64,000 nucleotides of DNA, taken from the NCBI GenBank assembly GCA_038527215.1, contig JBCBGC010000013.1, positions 1 to 64,000 on the forward strand, in the 5' to 3' direction. Below are positions 34,147-43,161 of this stretch, one piece after another. Both the position numbers and the translations under genes were made by a program. Below the pieces are notes generated by a model. That model saw only the letters and a list, made by a program, of their open reading frames with translations, made no database searches and was not told where the DNA came from. The stretch comes from JAWPMV01 sp038527215 (GTDB taxonomy: Bacteria; Bacteroidota; Bacteroidia; J057). Within the stretch, counting starts at the first letter, position 1; the number at the start of each line of letters is the position of its first letter.

Positions 34147-34260
34147 CTAGCTACAGCAACAACAACAAATGGAATGAAAATCAGCGCTTACGAGCGGCAT
34201 GCTGTCCTGAGACAGGCTGGCAAAAGGGGGACGCGGAGAAATAAATTGGAAAGGCTTCAT
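34147..34260 (-). CDS. Poly-cysteine leader peptide of the sulfate-assimilation operon
   Basis: A 37-codon frame starts with ATG at 34260 (an internal in-frame ATG at 34200 would give 17 codons) and ends in TAG at 34149-34147. The codons at 34167-34153 are TGT TGT TGT TGC TGT, five consecutive cysteines, followed by one Ser codon and the stop. Such a run is very unlikely by chance and sits 143 bases upstream of cysH, the first gene of an operon whose product feeds cysteine synthesis. Poly-cysteine leader ORFs are established as cysteine-responsive attenuators in mycobacteria; the same role here is an inference. The upstream sequence is AT-rich (ATAAAACAGATTTTAGCG) as is usual for Bacteroidota starts. 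Confidence 0.75.
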   Translation of the reverse strand: MKPFQFISPRPPFASLSQDSMPLVSADFHSICCCCCS

Positions 34261-34582
34261 CGCTAAAATCTGTTTTATATTTCCCTTGAAATTGTAAGGG
34301 CAGGAAGTGGCACCTTTCCTCATTGGGGAGATGGTTGCCAGAGGGTCAACGAGCCTGTTCTCTCGCCTCTTCTGTATAAACTAGATTCAGAAGTAACTCG
34401 TAAATCTGCTTCAAAGCACGTAAGCAATTTTCTTTTTTCCAAATTCAGGTAAAATTTTCTCTTTGCAAAAATTGCTAATAAATTGACCTTCAGTTATAAA
34501 AAATTTAAATAAGCAGGGGTTTCATTGGGGAATAGATAATGGCCTCATGCCCTTTGTCCTTATCAAGCTTAGTGTCGATTTC
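34261..34582. other. Divergent promoter region between the cys leader and the siroheme synthase gene
   Basis: This 322-base AT-rich stretch must hold the promoters for the minus-strand cys leader and the plus-strand siroheme gene at 34583. I could not assign either -7/-33 pair with confidence and see no further ORF I can support. Confidence 0.4.
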
Positions 34583-35176
34583 ATGAATACGCTGTATCCT
34601 ATTTTCCTGAAAGCTCACCAACTTCAATTTCTCATCGTAGGGGGAGGAGAAGTAGGGGAAGAAAAAATCCATAATCTGCTTCGCAGTAGTCCGGAGGCGA
34701 AAGTGCGGTTGGTCGCTCCTGACATAAAGGCCAGTATTTACAAGATGGCAGAAAAGCACGCCGCAGTAGAAGTGCTGACTGAGGGCTTTGAACCTCAACA
34801 TTTGGAAGGTGTAGATATCGCCATCATTGCCACCGAAAAAGCCGATTTAAATCGCGCCATCAGAGAACAGGCCAAAGCCGCTGGTATTGTGACCAATGTG
34901 GCAGATACGCCTGATTTATGCGATTTTTACATGTGTTCAGTGGTTACCAAAGGCGACCTTAAAATCGGCATCTCCACCAACGGGAAGTCCCCTACTTTTG
35001 CCAAACGCTTTCGGCAGGTCCTGGAAGAAATTCTGCCCGATAGTTTGCCGGAATTACTCAACCAACTGCGGACCATTCGGGATCGCCTCAAAGGTGATTT
35101 TGCCGTCAAGGTGGAGGAACTCAACCTTCTGACCCGCGGACTGGTAGAAAAAGAGGCAGAAAAGCCTAATACTTAG
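34583..35176 (+). CDS. Precorrin-2 dehydrogenase / sirohydrochlorin ferrochelatase (Met8/CysG N-terminal type)
   Basis: The protein has 197 residues from the ATG at 34583 (MNTLYPIFLKAHQLQFLIVGGG). An upstream ATG at 34547 adds 12 residues before the conserved start and was not used. It oxidises precorrin-2 to sirohydrochlorin with NAD and may insert iron to give siroheme. The Rossmann motif IVGGGEVGEEK is near residue 15. TNVADTPDLCDFYMCSVVTKGDLKIGISTNGKSP carries the conserved Asp used by CysG/Met8 for both activities. It is transcribed divergently from cysH-sir-cobA and completes the siroheme supply for sulfite reductase. Its stop overlaps the next gene's end by four bases. Confidence 0.92.
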   Translation: MNTLYPIFLKAHQLQFLIVGGGEVGEEKIHNLLRSSPEAKVRLVAPDIKASIYKMAEKHAAVEVLTEGFEPQHLEGVDIAIIATEKADLNRAIREQAKAAGIVTNVADTPDLCDFYMCSVVTKGDLKIGISTNGKSPTFAKRFRQVLEEILPDSLPELLNQLRTIRDRLKGDFAVKVEELNLLTRGLVEKEAEKPNT

Positions 35177-35601
35177 GCCACCTGGCCAGATGAAGGAGGC
35201 GTGGCCTGAACCGGTTCCGCAAAGGTAAACATATAGCCATCTGGGTCCTGCATGGTAAATTCTTTCATGCCGTAAAAGCGCGTTTCCAGATGCGCGAGGA
35301 TGGTCGCCTGGGTACGGGCTTTTTTGTATAAAGCTTCCACGCCCTTCATCCGAATAAAGATGGTATTGGCCGCCCCGGGCTTCACGGCAGCAGGAATCGC
35401 CGGGACATCCTCTTTGAGGCTTTTCTCCGTCTGAAACATCAACTCCAGCTTCCCTATCCGTACCATGGCCCATTGCAAACCTGTTCCCTCCGGCCCAGGC
35501 ACACTGCTTACCTGCTCGGCTCCCAGGAGTTGCTGGTAATAGGCTACACTGGCATCTACATTGGCGACCATGAGGTTGGGGGTGAGGGTATTGAATTCCA
35601 T
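35173..35601 (-). CDS. VOC (glyoxalase/bleomycin-resistance) family protein
   Basis: The protein has 142 residues with the paired beta-alpha-beta-beta-beta modules of the vicinal oxygen chelate fold: LTPNLMVANVDASVAYYQQLLGAE at the N-terminus and FYGMKEFTMQDPDGYMFTFAEPV at the C-terminus, where the final Glu is a usual metal ligand. Members include glyoxalase I, dioxygenases and fosfomycin or bleomycin resistance proteins; nothing here fixes the substrate. It is convergent with the siroheme gene and divergent from dinB. Confidence 0.88.
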   Translation of the reverse strand: MEFNTLTPNLMVANVDASVAYYQQLLGAEQVSSVPGPEGTGLQWAMVRIGKLELMFQTEKSLKEDVPAIPAAVKPGAANTIFIRMKGVEALYKKARTQATILAHLETRFYGMKEFTMQDPDGYMFTFAEPVQATPPSSGQVA

Positions 35602-35638
35602 GTGGGGAGAATTATTGAGGTGAGCCTTAAAGGTAATA

Positions 35639-35666
35639 AAATTAGCAAATATTGGCTAATTTTTTT
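35639..35666. promoter_or_regulatory. AT-rich hairpin with T-run between the VOC gene and dinB
   Basis: AAATTAGC pairs with GCTAATTT around an eight-base loop and is followed by T residues to 35666. It lies between two divergent genes, so it is not in an ordinary terminator position and could be an operator or leader element. Confidence 0.35.
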
Positions 35667-35838
35667 CAATTTGGTATTTATTTTACTAATAATTCCTGCT
35701 TTTGGAATAATTATTGCTAATAATATTGGTAAAAACGAACACCAAATGCACCTCCCAACAAGCCAGGGTATGAGAAAGGCATAGCCAAAACAGGCCCATT
35801 TCTCTGCTTAGACATTTGTATGCCATTACTTAATATTC

Positions 35839-37041
35839 ATGGGGGGACTTGACCCGAACCGTGCCATTGTGCACATGGACCTGGATACATTTTTTGTATC
35901 AGTGGAGCGAAAGAAAGATAACCGGCTCAATGGGAAGCCGCTGATCATCGGAGGAACCGGAGACCGGGGCGTGGTGTCCTCTTGTAGCTATGAGGCTCGA
36001 GCCTTCGGGGTACACTCCGCTATGCCGATTCGTCTGGCGAAGCGACTTTGTCCGCATGCCATCCTGATTTCTGGCGATTTTGAGGCTTATAGCGAGCATT
36101 CTCACATGGTTTCTGATATCGTGAAAGAAGCCTCGCCGCTTTATGAAAAAGCCTCTATCGACGAATTTTACATAGACCTGAGTGGCATGGAACGCTTTTT
36201 TGGCTCCTACCTCTGGGCCCGGGATTTACGTAACAAAGTGATGGATGAAACGGGCCTGCCTATCTCTTTTGGCCTTTCCGTCAATAAAATGGTCGCCAAA
36301 GTAGCTACCGGAGAAGCGAAGCCCAACGGACACCTTCAGATCGTAGCCCCTCAGGTGTCAGGCTTTCTGGCCCCTATGCCCGTCCAGAAAATACCCCTGG
36401 TGGGTAAAAAGACGGCCCAATCCCTGACCTATCTGGGCGTAAAAACCGTCTCAAACCTGAGAGAGATTCCCCGACCTGTGCTGGAAAGGGTTTACGGTAA
36501 GCAGGGAACGCTGCTGTATCGTAGGGCGCGGGGCGAGGATGATGCGCCGGTTATTCCCTACACAGAACAGAAATCCATGTCGACTGAGTCTACCTTTTCT
36601 CAGGATACCATCGACATTGTCAAACTCCGCTCCGTGCTTACTGCCATGGTCGAAAAACTGGCGTTTGGCTTACGTAAGCAGCGAAAACTCACGGCCTGCA
36701 TCAGCGTTAAACTCCGCTATGCGAACTTTGAGACCTTCACCCGTCAGGCCCGGATCCCCTACACGGCCAATGATGATGTGCTGATCGACAAGGCCCTCCA
36801 TTTATTTACCCGTCTGTATGATCGTCGGATACGCGTGCGCCTGGTGGGGGTCAGGCTCAGCCATTTGGTGCCGGGCGGTATGCAAATTGATTTATTTCAG
36901 GATCAGGTCCGGCAAGTGGACTTATTTCAGGCCCTGGATGGCATCAAACGTAAGTACGGGGGAAGCAGCATTGGCAAGGCGAGTGGGATTTATGGAGGAA
37001 AAAGGGCGCTGCGCCGAGAGGATTATACAGGAGAGTTGTAA
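35839..37041 (+). CDS. dinB: DNA polymerase IV (Y-family)
   Basis: The protein has 400 residues. It is a translesion polymerase of the DinB type. Catalytic motifs are HMDLDTFFVSVE (first metal Asp), GVVSSCSYEARAFGVHSAMP, and ASIDEFYIDLSGME with the paired Asp-Glu. The helix-hairpin-helix region (PVQKIPLVGKKTAQSLTYLGVKTV) and a little-finger domain after residue about 240 follow. Length and motif order are normal for Pol IV. There is no umuD-like or imuA/imuB partner nearby. Damage-inducible expression is usual for the family, but I see no LexA site I can name. Confidence 0.96.
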   Translation: MGGLDPNRAIVHMDLDTFFVSVERKKDNRLNGKPLIIGGTGDRGVVSSCSYEARAFGVHSAMPIRLAKRLCPHAILISGDFEAYSEHSHMVSDIVKEASPLYEKASIDEFYIDLSGMERFFGSYLWARDLRNKVMDETGLPISFGLSVNKMVAKVATGEAKPNGHLQIVAPQVSGFLAPMPVQKIPLVGKKTAQSLTYLGVKTVSNLREIPRPVLERVYGKQGTLLYRRARGEDDAPVIPYTEQKSMSTESTFSQDTIDIVKLRSVLTAMVEKLAFGLRKQRKLTACISVKLRYANFETFTRQARIPYTANDDVLIDKALHLFTRLYDRRIRVRLVGVRLSHLVPGGMQIDLFQDQVRQVDLFQALDGIKRKYGGSSIGKASGIYGGKRALRREDYTGEL

Positions 37042-37374
37042 GAAAAAGGCCTAAGAATGCCGAAGAGGAGGCAGTTGAGGTCGCTATACAAGGAGACGAA
37101 AAATAAAAGCTTTAAAACGGCCTTAGTGAAGCAGGGCTCCTGATAGTAAGAGTGAATGGATAATTTTTATGTATGAATGTACGTATGTTGGGATAAAATA
37201 GCAGGAAGGAGATCATTTTGAGAAAAGTAAATGATTCGAATAGGTAAAAAGTATGTTTTTGCATAAAAGGCGGCCTTTGTTTTTTTTATAAAAAAAAGCA
37301 TCCGAAAGCAAGAAAGGAAGGGACAGAAAGCCATCTGATAAACCCCGGGCGAAGGCTTATTTTCAGGGTACCAA
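37042..37374. other. 333-base intergenic region after dinB
   Basis: AT-rich with several homopolymeric T and A tracts around 37270-37300 and a small AAAGG-CGG-CCTTT hairpin followed by T residues, which may terminate dinB. A long minus-strand open frame across it lacks protein-like composition and is antisense to the next gene. I see no supported gene. Confidence 0.4.
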
Positions 37375-38325
37375 ATGTACATAAGCCCTTTTGACGACAT
37401 GAAGCCTTTTCCGCTATCGCGAGGTGGCACCCCCGCACCCTTTCTCAGCCTCCAGAAAAACGGAATCCTGCAATGGCAGGCCGAAACCGCTCGTATCCGC
37501 ACCCTGCGGCGCGGAGATCGCCTGTCTAAGCCTGAGATCATCTGTGAGGACGCAGTTACCTCCCTGGATTTATTTTCCCAGGAACCCTTGAGTTTTTCCA
37601 GAGAATGGCGTTTCCAGATTGCCCAACACATCGCTTTCCAGGGATTACGGTTGGAGCATCTCAAAAACAAGGATTTTTCAGCGGTAAAAGCCTTTTTGCA
37701 CCGACACTATCCGGTTCAGCAGGCCAGTGAGATTTGTGCCTTTGATCTACACCGATTTGAACAGTTTGGCCACGGGATCATCCTGAAAAATGGCCTGGAT
37801 GAAGTGGTCGGGACCATATTCGAGGTAGGATATGATACCCAGGACAAAACCTCTTACACCATCCGTCTGGCGGTAGATCAAGGCTGGCAGGGGAAAGGAC
37901 TCGGAACCCAGTTGGTACAGTATTCTTCCTTACTAGCCATGGAGAATGGTTCCGGGGTAAAGCGAGGACTCATAGAGATGAACAACTACCAAAGCCTGTA
38001 CATGAATGTGAATCAGGTGGGGTGGATCTGTGAGGATTTTTCTCCGCATATCACGGAACTCGGCTCATTTTTTCACATTGCTATGCCCCTTACCCCCAGA
38101 GGAATCCTCGGTAACAAAATCGACCTGAATAAGGTCATGCGCTTTATCCAGTGGGCTCAACCAGGGATTGATTATCGCCTGATCAAAGGGGGTGACCTTT
38201 CCGGCATCCGGCGGATGTACGAAGAAACCAATTTCAAAATAGTGGCTTATATCCCACCAGGCCGATTGGACCGGCATGTGTACTTCCTGGCCTTGCCTGC
38301 CAGTAGCCTGGGAGCGCAACTATAG
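37375..38325 (+). CDS. GNAT-family N-acetyltransferase
   Basis: The protein has 316 residues (or 308 if translation starts at the second ATG, 37399). The central part contains the acetyl-CoA binding motif of GNAT enzymes: TIRLAVDQGWQGKGLGTQLVQYSSLLAMENG, with the QGKGLG pyrophosphate loop. The N-terminal 100 residues and the C-terminal 100 residues (after GSFFHIAMPLTPRG) are extra to a minimal GNAT and not recognisable. Substrate unknown. It is followed by a good bidirectional hairpin terminator and then palindromic repeats. Confidence 0.8.
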   Translation: MYISPFDDMKPFPLSRGGTPAPFLSLQKNGILQWQAETARIRTLRRGDRLSKPEIICEDAVTSLDLFSQEPLSFSREWRFQIAQHIAFQGLRLEHLKNKDFSAVKAFLHRHYPVQQASEICAFDLHRFEQFGHGIILKNGLDEVVGTIFEVGYDTQDKTSYTIRLAVDQGWQGKGLGTQLVQYSSLLAMENGSGVKRGLIEMNNYQSLYMNVNQVGWICEDFSPHITELGSFFHIAMPLTPRGILGNKIDLNKVMRFIQWAQPGIDYRLIKGGDLSGIRRMYEETNFKIVAYIPPGRLDRHVYFLALPASSLGAQL

Positions 38326-38356
38326 CACCTGAAAATCATTTCTCAACGCGGCACAT

Positions 38357-38385
38357 AAAAAGCCATCTCCCCGGAGATGGCTTTT
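38357..38385 (+). terminator. Rho-independent terminator after the GNAT gene
   Basis: AAAAGCCATCTCC pairs perfectly with GGAGATGGCTTTT with a minimal loop, flanked by A and T runs, 32 bases after the stop codon. It could work on both strands. Confidence 0.88.
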
Positions 38386-38393
38386 GTATGTTT

Positions 38394-38617
38394 CGTAGCA
38401 GCGGATGGCATCCGCAGAGAGTCCGTAGCAGCGGATCGCATCCGCTGGGGTTATGTTCAGCGTACGCTGTAAGGATTGCCACAGCTGCAAGCTGTGGCTA
38501 CGATTCCACCGCGATTATCCGTAGCAGCGGATTGCATCCGCTGAAATCATGCCCAGCGAACGCTAATGGGCTTGCTCAGCTTCGCTGCCCAGACGGCCAC
38601 AGCTGCAAGCTGTGGCC
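38394..38617. repeat. Composite palindromic (REP/BIME-like) repeat cluster
   Basis: Three copies of GCGGAT-nGC-ATCCGC (38401-38415, 38431-38445, 38527-38541), each preceded by CGTAGCA or GTAGCA, alternate with two copies of GCCACAGCT-GCA-AGCTGTGGC (38478-38498; extended 38595-38617) and two CAGCGnACGCT palindromes. Their order repeats, giving a composite array. It lies between convergent genes and differs in sequence from the cluster at 28.8 kb. Confidence 0.9.
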
Positions 38618-38724
38618 ACGGTTTCACCGAAAGCGTTTTGGTTCTGGCGGACTGTATGAAAAAAGAACAGGCATGCATAGGCACACCTGTTCAAAAGAAG
38701 AAACGCTATGTTTTAAGCCTGGGC

Positions 38725-41700
38725 TTATTTCATCACCTGCAAATTGAAGGTGAGTTGTTGTTGACCTTGCCGGGCATGGACCACATAGAAGCCCGCGGCC
38801 CAATTCTCACAGTTCAGGGGCACTTCAGAGCGTCCGCCTGAAGTACTGACAGCCTGCTGGAACATGATCTGTCCGCTGAGGTTGACTACCTGTAATTGCC
38901 AGTTCCCTGCTTCGGGAGTTTGCAGGCTGAGGGTAGTGGCTCCTTTGGCTGGGTTGGGGTAGGCGATAAGTTTGCCTGTATTCAAGCCGTTTTCCAACGC
39001 CAATTCCACCAGGTTGCTGTATTCAAAAGCGCCGTCAAGGTCTACCTGCTTGAGGCGGTAGACGACAGATGGCGCCTGAATCTGTTGGAGACTAATGTCT
39101 GTGAAGGAATATTCGGTTTTGGATTGGGCAAAACCGATGGCTTGCACCTGATCCAGGGCGACGAAGCTTTGCCCATCTTCGGAGCGTTCTACATCATAGT
39201 AGAAACTATTCACCTCAGCCGAAGTGGCCCAAGAGAGGAGGGCACTTCCATTGACCATTTTTCCGGTGAAGTACAGCCATTCCACGGGCATAGCAATAGG
39301 CGAATTCGCCTCTCGCCAATCCCGCTCATTGGCATTGTCTGTATCCTGAACCCCGGCCAGGGATGCCCCGGCATTCTGGGTGGCATAGTTTGCGTCATTG
39401 ATATCGGTCATGGTATCATAGGCATCATCCAGCCCGTCTCCATCTACATCCGCTCCGGATGTCGTGACATCAGCAGAACCATCCTGATCTGCATCGTGGC
39501 CTTCCACACTATCCAGTATGGTATCATCATCGGAATCGGTATCCAAATAATCGTAGGTATCATCATTGTCTGTATCCAGCGGGCTTGGTAGGGTTCCGCC
39601 CAGGCTGGCCCCGGAGGTGCGATGCACCTCATCGAAAGCATCATCTAGTCCATCTCCATCGGTGTCCGTACCCGCAGGAGCCGTCAATCCATCGGTAGGA
39701 TTAGGGCTACCTGAGGCTTGCGCCTCCATCCAATCAGCGATACAATCCCCATCTGCGTCAGCATCCCGGTAGTCAGGTACGCCATCTCCATCGGTATCGC
39801 CTTTGGTGTAGGAAGCGGGACGTCCATTTCCCTGGTCAGCCCCAGTGGTCAAGGCGGCCGTTCCGGTATTGCTTCCCCCGGAACCATCAGCGGGGTCTAC
39901 CAGATCTGCCAATCCATCTCCATCAGTATCGGTAGGCAGGCTGGCAAAGGTTCCTAACATGCCATCCTGATCGGTATCCTGATCTCCATTTCCACTTTCG
40001 AAAACATCGGTGATGCCATCGTTATCCGCATCAAGATCCTGGAAGTCCTTTTGTCCGTCCTGATCACTGTCCCGATAAGGTAATTCTACGCCACCGCTAT
40101 AACCAGATCCCCCATTATCGTAGGCATCATAGGTATCACACCAGCCATCGCCATCACTGTCGGTTAAAGCCAGCGGGGCAGAAAAGGAATGGGAGGTCGA
40201 AGCACCGGTAGCGGTGGTGCCATCTCCAAAGCTCCAGGCATAACTGGAAATCGCGCCTTCATAATCCGTAGAAGCGGTGCCTGTAAAACTTACACTGAGC
40301 GGATGACTCCCATAGGTCGGGGAGGCACTCATCACGGCATGGGGAGTTTGGTTGGCACATTCTCCTGCAAAAGGAGCTAAATAACTGCCATCAATGATGG
40401 TTGGGGTAGCATTATCGGGGGTTTCCCAGTAGACATCAAAGTGGTCACCACCGCCCCCTTCTTTGTGCAGCAGTTCAATATAATAGGCCTCGCCGCCGGT
40501 CAGGGCAATGGCAGAGGAGCGTTGACTGGAATACTTGGTGGTTTGCCCTACGGAAGTCCAGCCCGTATGCCCACAAATTTCGGTTTTGTTCCCCTCGGTG
40601 GTGTCGGTGCTCAGATAGACAGACACATGATCATCCGCCGTAACGGTAAAATAATAATCTCCGGTAGTCGGCGGGAAAATGTATCCTCTGACGCGGGTAC
40701 CATAATTATTGCCCAGGCTGACCGGGCCGGAAAAGGACGTGAGGTAGCTCGTGGAAGTCGGATTATCGGGATAATTTGCCGAACCTGTCAGGTTAGACAA
40801 ACTGGTGCCACTGATGCCACTCCAGTATTCTCTTAATATGCTGCCTTGTTGGAAATCACAAGGGTCTCCATCGGAGACTACCAGGACCTGGCTATAAGTA
40901 TCGGTTAGCCCTTCGTTGTCCGTAGTGGTTAATTTGACCGTGTAGGAACCATCCGCACCGTAGGTGTGGGATACGCTGCTACCGGTGGCTGAATTTCCAT
41001 CGCCCAGATCCCAGCTATAGGTAGAGATGCTGACATTATCTGTAGAGGTGGTCGCATCCAGGGTGATGCTCAGGGAACTGCTTACAAAGCCCGGAGATAC
41101 CGTATAGCGTGCCGCAGGAGGCGCAGTGCCTAAGCTGATGACTTCCGTAGTACTGGCAGTATTGCCAGCTGCATCGGTAACCGTCAGAGAGACGGAATAT
41201 TGGGTATTGCTTCTGGAAAAGCAATCTACCAATCCGGCGCCACTTTCGTCAGTTCCACCCGCTTCAATGAGATCAGGTATGCCATCATTATCTGAGTCTT
41301 TATCGAGAAAATCAGGAATCCCATCCCGATCAAAATCATATTCCGGGCAAACTCCATTGACCAGGCTTCCACCTGCACAAGCGGTGGCATCCTGATAGCG
41401 GGGAATGCCGCTGGCCGTTTTTTCGGCTGGATCAGGGCAGGCTACAGTCCCAAAATCACTCACGGTACATCCTAGTTCTACCCAGTCGGGGATGCCATCA
41501 TTGTCATCATCGAGGTCTACCTCATCAGGAACATTATCTCCATCTGTATCGGTATAACTACAAAAGGGGATATAAGTCAACGTGAGGGAAACCTCCCCAG
41601 CACCACCGTCCGTGGCCCCGTTGTTGGGAAACTCGGTAACACTGGCTGAGGTACTGGTTCCGCCTACACCTCCATCAACCGAGGTCGAAACGGAAGCATT

Positions 41701-43161
41701 GACCGGAATGGCGATGTATCCGCCACCGCCACCGCCTCCGGGACCTTCGGATTCATTATTGGTGATCAGTTGATTTCCTCCTGCTCCTCCGTTAGCCTGG
41801 AGACTGAGGGTGCTGGCCTGGTTGGCCTTAAGTACGATGACACCTCCGCCCCCGCCTCCGCCTGGCGCGTCATTGTGTCCAGAGGTAGTCGGGGGTGCAT
41901 CAGCTCCGGAAGCATTGATAGACCCGGCACCGCTGATTTCATCCGAAATGAGGATCACTACTCCTCCGCCATCAGCACCGCCTGTAGCAGCATTGTTGTT
42001 GCCGTCTCCGGCACCACCGCCTCCTCCCATGAAGAGTCGTTCCCCAGGGTTATTTGCCACGGGACGTCCCCCAAATCCTCCGATCTGCCTTCTTCGATCC
42101 CCACCCCAGCTACTGGATTCTGGCGCAAGCGTTAAGGCATCTTGGTTGGAACTCCCGTAGGAGTAACCGCCCCGACCCCCACCACTGGAAGTAGTATAGG
42201 TATTCCCATATTTAATATAGCCGGAATCGAGGGCCCAGGCAGCAGCTCCCGTACAGGACTGGCACATATTGCCTTGTCCGTTCCAGCTTACGCCATTGTT
42301 GCCATTGGCGCCACCGCCACCTCCTGCGTTGTGGGCATTGCCTCCGCCCCCACCATTGGCTGCTGCCCCTCTTCCGTATCTCGCGCTCAACGCATCGTAT
42401 TCCGTTTGATACCCGGCAATGCCTTCGCCTTTTTCCCCTCCATAAGAGGAAGAACTATAAGCATATTCTCTTCGGTTCCAGTTGGTATTATTGTCAACGG
42501 AGCCTCCTCGAAAACCTTTTCCTACTACAGAAATGCTACCATCTACCTGGATCACATTTTCAGCTACTACGGCCACTACGCCGCCGGTCGTGCCGTCCCA
42601 ATCTTCGGCGACTACAGAACCGCCTGCCTGAATGGTCAACTGCGTGTATTGAGGGACTCGGATTACCTGAGCATGACCTGTCGCCGTATAGTCGAACTCA
42701 AGTCCACAACTCAGGGTGATCTGGTTACCTGAGGTACCAGAGACGTAGGCAAATTCATAATGCCCCGCATTGTTGTAGGCGGAAATAGCGCCGAAACTTG
42801 AGTCATTATCGGTAGAAATGCTGGCGCCTTGCATCTGCATAATTAGGATCAGGTCATCCACGCCCAAAGCCGCTCCATTATCCAGCTCATTGACGTCATT
42901 GACGGTCAAACTTACATCCCCACTGCTAGCATCTACCGTTAAGGCTGTGTACTGGTTGAGGACGGTATCCACTGCGCTGAGGCTCAATTCCCCATCTTTT
43001 CCTTCTAATTTTATGCTTTTTCCCGGATTCCCGTCTTGCGTGTTGATCAGGAACAGAGATGAAAGAACAAGGCCCATAGCAATCCGTCCAGCCCATTTTA
43101 AGCGTGTTTTGGGCGCGACGGTTTGCCTGGTTTTTCCATTTGGTGCGTTTTTCTGACTCAT
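38725..43161 (-). CDS. Giant T9SS-secreted protein: Gly-rich region, TSP3 repeats, PKD, PA14
   Basis: The protein has 1478 residues. After a basic N-terminus a membrane-type segment (IAMGLVLSSLFLI) serves as signal. An N-terminal beta-domain (about 70-230) precedes a glycine-rich stretch at about 235-530 with repeated GGGGGG tracts. Thrombospondin type 3-like Asp-rich calcium repeats follow (DTDGDNVPDEVDLDDDNDGIPD), then PKD modules (YSWDLGDGNSATGSSVSHTY), a PA14 domain (REYWSGISG, FTVTADDHVSVYL, YYIELLHKEGGGGDHFDVYW), a second PKD, a long second TSP3 block, and a T9SS type A sorting domain (LIAYPNPAKGATTLSL, WAAGFYVVHARQG). The gene probably encodes a calcium-stiffened, carbohydrate-binding surface adhesin. 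Regulatory dyads cover its start. Confidence 0.88.
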   Translation of the reverse strand: MSQKNAPNGKTRQTVAPKTRLKWAGRIAMGLVLSSLFLINTQDGNPGKSIKLEGKDGELSLSAVDTVLNQYTALTVDASSGDVSLTVNDVNELDNGAALGVDDLILIMQMQGASISTDNDSSFGAISAYNNAGHYEFAYVSGTSGNQITLSCGLEFDYTATGHAQVIRVPQYTQLTIQAGGSVVAEDWDGTTGGVVAVVAENVIQVDGSISVVGKGFRGGSVDNNTNWNRREYAYSSSSYGGEKGEGIAGYQTEYDALSARYGRGAAANGGGGGNAHNAGGGGGANGNNGVSWNGQGNMCQSCTGAAAWALDSGYIKYGNTYTTSSGGGRGGYSYGSSNQDALTLAPESSSWGGDRRRQIGGFGGRPVANNPGERLFMGGGGGAGDGNNNAATGGADGGGVVILISDEISGAGSINASGADAPPTTSGHNDAPGGGGGGGVIVLKANQASTLSLQANGGAGGNQLITNNESEGPGGGGGGGYIAIPVNASVSTSVDGGVGGTSTSASVTEFPNNGATDGGAGEVSLTLTYIPFCSYTDTDGDNVPDEVDLDDDNDGIPDWVELGCTVSDFGTVACPDPAEKTASGIPRYQDATACAGGSLVNGVCPEYDFDRDGIPDFLDKDSDNDGIPDLIEAGGTDESGAGLVDCFSRSNTQYSVSLTVTDAAGNTASTTEVISLGTAPPAARYTVSPGFVSSSLSITLDATTSTDNVSISTYSWDLGDGNSATGSSVSHTYGADGSYTVKLTTTDNEGLTDTYSQVLVVSDGDPCDFQQGSILREYWSGISGTSLSNLTGSANYPDNPTSTSYLTSFSGPVSLGNNYGTRVRGYIFPPTTGDYYFTVTADDHVSVYLSTDTTEGNKTEICGHTGWTSVGQTTKYSSQRSSAIALTGGEAYYIELLHKEGGGGDHFDVYWETPDNATPTIIDGSYLAPFAGECANQTPHAVMSASPTYGSHPLSVSFTGTASTDYEGAISSYAWSFGDGTTATGASTSHSFSAPLALTDSDGDGWCDTYDAYDNGGSGYSGGVELPYRDSDQDGQKDFQDLDADNDGITDVFESGNGDQDTDQDGMLGTFASLPTDTDGDGLADLVDPADGSGGSNTGTAALTTGADQGNGRPASYTKGDTDGDGVPDYRDADADGDCIADWMEAQASGSPNPTDGLTAPAGTDTDGDGLDDAFDEVHRTSGASLGGTLPSPLDTDNDDTYDYLDTDSDDDTILDSVEGHDADQDGSADVTTSGADVDGDGLDDAYDTMTDINDANYATQNAGASLAGVQDTDNANERDWREANSPIAMPVEWLYFTGKMVNGSALLSWATSAEVNSFYYDVERSEDGQSFVALDQVQAIGFAQSKTEYSFTDISLQQIQAPSVVYRLKQVDLDGAFEYSNLVELALENGLNTGKLIAYPNPAKGATTLSLQTPEAGNWQLQVVNLSGQIMFQQAVSTSGGRSEVPLNCENWAAGFYVVHARQGQQQLTFNLQVMK

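Noticed and set aside
34045..34266. 73-codon plus-strand frame opposite the cys leader
   Set aside because: It is antisense to the poly-cysteine leader region and its composition is not protein-like; the minus-strand leader explains the sequence better.
37167..37670. 167-codon minus-strand frame overlapping the GNAT gene
   Set aside because: Antisense to a GNAT gene with intact motifs and lacking protein-like features.
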